The notes under the pieces were generated by a model. That model did no database searches. It had not been told where the DNA came from and saw only the letters and a list, made by a program, of their open reading frames with translations. This document shows positions 61,559 to 64,000 of a DNA stretch of 64,000 nt, piece by piece. Origin of the DNA: Alcanivorax sp. GTDB lineage: Bacteria; Pseudomonadota; Gammaproteobacteria; Pseudomonadales; Alcanivoracaceae. The position numbers and the translations under genes were made by a program. Each line of letters begins with the position of its first letter. Positions within the stretch are counted from its first letter, which is position 1. The stretch covers positions 1 through 64,000 of the forward strand of contig NZ_NVWY01000004.1 in the NCBI RefSeq assembly GCF_002733835.1, given 5' to 3'.

Positions 61559-62278
61559 CTACGGCAGCTTCATCAGCCGGCCGACCAACGCTGGCAATGC
61601 CGTTTCCACGCGTAAGATTCTTGCTCCGAAACGGTGACAGGCAAATCCCTGTCGCTGCAGCATATCCACTTCATAATCCGTCCAGCCTCCCTCCGGGCCC
61701 ACGGCCAGTGTGACTGGCTCGCTCAGGTCACAGGGAAGGGTGGGGTAATCATCCCCTGGGTGAGCAAGGATGCGCTGGCCGCTACCGGCCCATTTACCCA
61801 GTGAATCTTCCACAAAGGGTTTAAAGCGGGGGGCCAGAATCAGCTCTGGCAACCGGGTATCTCGTGCCTGCTCCAGCCCGAGGATCATCTTCTCGCGCAA
61901 CAGGTCGGCTTTCAGGTTGGGGGTTTGCCAGTAGCTCTTGTCCACCTTCCAGCTGTTGATCAGCACAATGCGTTTAATGCCGAGGCTGGTGGCATCAATG
62001 AGAATGCGTTTGAGCATTTTGGGCCGGGGCAGGGCCATCAACAAGGAAAGCGGCAAGGGGGGCATTGGTTGAGATTCCGGTTTAAATTCAACCAATATCT
62101 CATTGTTTTTTATCGATTTTATAGTGGCAAAACCTGTGCTTTCGCCCAGCAGTCCGGCTCGACATTGCTGCCCCTCGGCCAGCTTGAGCACCGTGCGCAC
62201 ATGATCACATTGGCGGGCATTCAGGCGCCAGAGGGCGTCGTGCAGGTGTTGGTCTGGATGCAGCAGCAGCAAATTCAT
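61559..62278 (-). CDS. rsmE: 16S rRNA (uracil1498-N3)-methyltransferase
   Basis: This 239-aa SPOUT-family methyltransferase modifies U1498 of 16S rRNA. It has the N-terminal PUA-like segment (LWRLNARQCDHVRTVLKLAE), the KMLKRILIDATSLGIKRIVL block, and the C-terminal SAM-binding knot LAVGPEGGWTDYEVDMLQ. Length fits RsmE (about 240). It is divergent from the MoxR gene across a 204-nt gap. Confidence 0.93.
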   Translation of the reverse strand: MNLLLLHPDQHLHDALWRLNARQCDHVRTVLKLAEGQQCRAGLLGESTGFATIKSIKNNEILVEFKPESQPMPPLPLSLLMALPRPKMLKRILIDATSLGIKRIVLINSWKVDKSYWQTPNLKADLLREKMILGLEQARDTRLPELILAPRFKPFVEDSLGKWAGSGQRILAHPGDDYPTLPCDLSEPVTLAVGPEGGWTDYEVDMLQRQGFACHRFGARILRVETALPALVGRLMKLP

Positions 62279-62482
62279 GGCGCGAATTATGGCACACCGT
62301 GTGGCGCGTCAGAACAAGCGTTTACGACGGCGAGGGGCTGCGTTGTGAACAGGCCGGTCGGCGATCTGTTGACGCAAATCACTGTTTCCTTGGCTATTAT
62401 AGCCCTTTGCCCGGCGCCACTGGATTGCTAGAGTGTGCCGCCTGATCACCCGTTCCATTAACTGTTCAGTTTGGAGAATTTC

Positions 62483-63325
62483 ATGCAGTTTCAGGGTACT
62501 GACCAATATGTGGCCACAGATGACCTGAAAATGGCCGTGAACGCAGCCATTGCCCTCAAGCGCCCGCTGCTTATCAAGGGCGAGCCCGGCACCGGCAAAA
62601 CGCTGCTGGCCGAACAGGTCGCTGAATCCCTGGGCCTGCCACTGCTGTCGTGGAACGTGAAGTCCACCACCAAGGCACAGCAGGGCCTGTATGAATACGA
62701 TGCAGTATCGCGCCTGCGTGATTCCCAGCTCGGCGCCGAAGGGGTCGAGGATGTGTCCAACTACCTGAAGAAGGGCAAGCTCTGGGAAGCCTTTGCCCAT
62801 GAAGGTCAGGTGGTCCTGCTGATCGACGAGGTCGACAAGGCCGATATCGAATTCCCCAACGATCTGCTCCAGGAGCTGGATCGGATGGAGTTCTTTGTTT
62901 ATGAAACCGGCGAACTGATCAAGGCAGAACAGCGCCCGATCGTGATCATTACCTCCAACAATGAGAAAGAGCTGCCGGACGCCTTCCTGCGCCGCTGCTT
63001 CTTCCATTACATCAACTTCCCCGATGCGGCCACCATGCAGGCCATCGTGGATGTGCATTTCCCCGAGATCAAAAAGAACCTGGTGAGTGAAGCGCTGGAA
63101 ATCTTCTTTGACCTGCGCAAGGTGCCGGGCCTGAAGAAGAAGCCGTCCACCAGTGAGCTGATCGACTGGCTCAAGCTGTTGATGGCCGACGATATTCCGG
63201 AAGACATTCTGCGTAGCCGTGACACCAAGAGCGCGATTCCGCCCCTGTACGGCGCCTTGCTCAAGAACGAATCGGATGTACAGCTCCTCGAGCGTCTGGC
63301 GTTCATGAATCGCCGCGAAAGCTAA
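62483..63325 (+). CDS. MoxR-family AAA+ ATPase
   Basis: This 280-aa ATPase has Walker A GEPGTGKT (residues 33-40), Walker B VVLLIDEVDKADIEF and sensor-1 IVIITSNNEKELPDAFLRR. It is of the MoxR group, whose members pair with von Willebrand factor A proteins to assemble or activate metal-cofactor enzymes. The next gene is such a VWA/CoxE protein, which supports the call. GGAGA precedes the ATG at 62483. Confidence 0.92.
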   Translation: MQFQGTDQYVATDDLKMAVNAAIALKRPLLIKGEPGTGKTLLAEQVAESLGLPLLSWNVKSTTKAQQGLYEYDAVSRLRDSQLGAEGVEDVSNYLKKGKLWEAFAHEGQVVLLIDEVDKADIEFPNDLLQELDRMEFFVYETGELIKAEQRPIVIITSNNEKELPDAFLRRCFFHYINFPDAATMQAIVDVHFPEIKKNLVSEALEIFFDLRKVPGLKKKPSTSELIDWLKLLMADDIPEDILRSRDTKSAIPPLYGALLKNESDVQLLERLAFMNRRES

Positions 63326-63343
63326 CCGGTCCACGGGCAGACT

Positions 63344-64000
63344 ATGCTTATTGGTTTTTTCGAAAATCTGCGTCGCTACCGGGTGCCTGTCACCCTGCGC
63401 GAGCTGCTGGATTTATTCGATGCGCTGCATGCGCATGTGGCGTTTGGCTCCATTGAGGATTTCTACCTCCTGAGCCGGGCAGTCATGGTGAAAGACGAAA
63501 AGTACTACGACCGCTTTGATCAGGCGTTTGCCAACTACTTTGAAGGCCTGGAAAACCTGGAGCCGGACTGGCTCAGCAAGGTGATCCCCGATGAGTGGCT
63601 ACGCAAAGAGCTGGAAAAGAACCTGAGCCCGGAGGAATTCGAGAAGCTCAAGGGGCTCGGCAGCCTGGAAAAAATCATGGACGAGCTGCGCAAGCGGCTC
63701 GAAGAACAGGAAAAACGTCACCAGGGCGGCAACAAGTGGGTTGGCACCGGTGGCACCAGCCCGTTCGGTGGTTACGGCGAAAACCCCGAAGGGGTTCGCA
63801 TGACTGGCCCTTCACGGAACAAGAAAGCCGTGAAAGTCTGGGAGAAACGGGAATTCCGCAATCTGGATGATTCCGTGGAGCTGGGCACCCGCAACATCAA
63901 GCTGGCCATGCGTCGTCTACGCAAGTTTGCCCGCACCGGTCGCGATGAAGAGCTGGACATGGACGACACCATTTCGTCCACCGCCCGTAACGCCGGGCTG
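63344..64000 (+). CDS. CoxE/VWA-domain protein, 3' truncated by the window end
   Basis: The first 219 codons of a gene run off the window with no stop. The N-terminus (FFENLRRYRVPVTLRELLDL) and the later NPEGVRMTGPSRNKKAVKVW region match the N-terminal part of CoxE-like VWA proteins that partner MoxR ATPases. The MIDAS motif of the VWA domain is expected beyond the window. It follows the MoxR gene by 18 nt, an operon. Confidence 0.85.
   Translation, partial: MLIGFFENLRRYRVPVTLRELLDLFDALHAHVAFGSIEDFYLLSRAVMVKDEKYYDRFDQAFANYFEGLENLEPDWLSKVIPDEWLRKELEKNLSPEEFEKLKGLGSLEKIMDELRKRLEEQEKRHQGGNKWVGTGGTSPFGGYGENPEGVRMTGPSRNKKAVKVWEKREFRNLDDSVELGTRNIKLAMRRLRKFARTGRDEELDMDDTISSTARNAGL

Noticed and set aside
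62369-62400. Promoter TTGACG ... TATTAT before the MoxR gene
   Set aside because: The spacing between the two hexamers is 20 nt, too long for a confident sigma-70 call.
62309-63334. 341-codon open frame antisense to the MoxR gene
   Set aside because: The plus strand encodes Walker A and B motifs in the right places; the antisense frame is a mirror.

Overview
This GC-rich, gene-dense window looks chromosomal and comes from a gammaproteobacterium. The gene set (alaA, djlA, htpX, pdxB, a liuRABCD leucine cluster, a phasin, a PA1571-like small protein, RsmE, RraA) and the Pseudomonas-type REP sequences fit a marine heterotroph of the Alcanivorax / Marinobacter / Pseudomonas kind. Alcanivorax is my best guess, but this rests on family recognition, not on a search. 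I see no tRNA, rRNA, CRISPR, prophage or complete insertion sequence.

Layout. 1-2.0 kb: a small gene relic, an iron-dependent alcohol dehydrogenase and an acyl-CoA thioesterase. 2.3-11.6 kb (minus): the most unusual block, a nine-gene cluster. It holds a 172-aa exported protein, three TPR proteins (two of them lipoproteins) and a 95-aa exported protein, then ExbB, two ExbDs and a TonB/AgmX-like protein. It resembles the ExbB/ExbD-driven modules related to Myxococcus Agl-Glt gliding machinery, and its function here is unknown. 11.7-18.8 kb: housekeeping genes (fructosamine-kinase family, pdxB, NAD-kinase-like, htpX, an rRNA-type methyltransferase, a PepSY protein). 17.7-21.5 kb: a membrane-anchored AraC regulator divergent from a lipoprotein penicillin/AHL acylase. 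21.6-28.8 kb: alaA, a diverged 3-methyladenine glycosylase, a cytochrome c-FTR1 iron permease with a possible Fur site, tartronate semialdehyde reductase plus hydroxypyruvate isomerase, and djlA. 29.4-32.1 kb: an MpaB-type oxygenase, a YdcH protein and an unknown exported protein.

32.2-40.5 kb (minus): liuR-liuA-liuB-liuC-liuD-aacS. Leucine-derived isovaleryl-CoA is oxidised, carboxylated and hydrated toward HMG-CoA, and AacS activates acetoacetate. HMG-CoA lyase (liuE) is absent here. A perfect LiuR-type palindrome lies between liuR and a divergent RND/MMPL exporter. 43-51.5 kb: a hybrid histidine kinase, an NAD(P)-binding reductase, rraA, a CBS protein, a DUF805 protein, mdh, a geranylgeranyl-reductase-family flavoprotein, an AraC regulator and a phasin. 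51.8-64 kb: a type-B carboxylesterase, bolA-trhO, modABC, an Lgt-like membrane protein, an RHH regulator, a GMC (cholesterol-oxidase-like) oxidoreductase, an unknown 195-aa protein, a 271-bp MITE, rsmE, a MoxR ATPase and the 5' part of a CoxE/VWA gene cut by the window end.

The second striking feature is a scattered set of intergenic arrays with a strict 7-nt period. Each array has a different core (GCGTNNN, GTYNGAC, GTTNAAA, GCRTCNN, NYGCCNN). Most are adjacent to stop codons, several form inverted pairs, three lie in consecutive gaps of the liu operon, and one is translated as the signal-peptide n-region of a lipoprotein.
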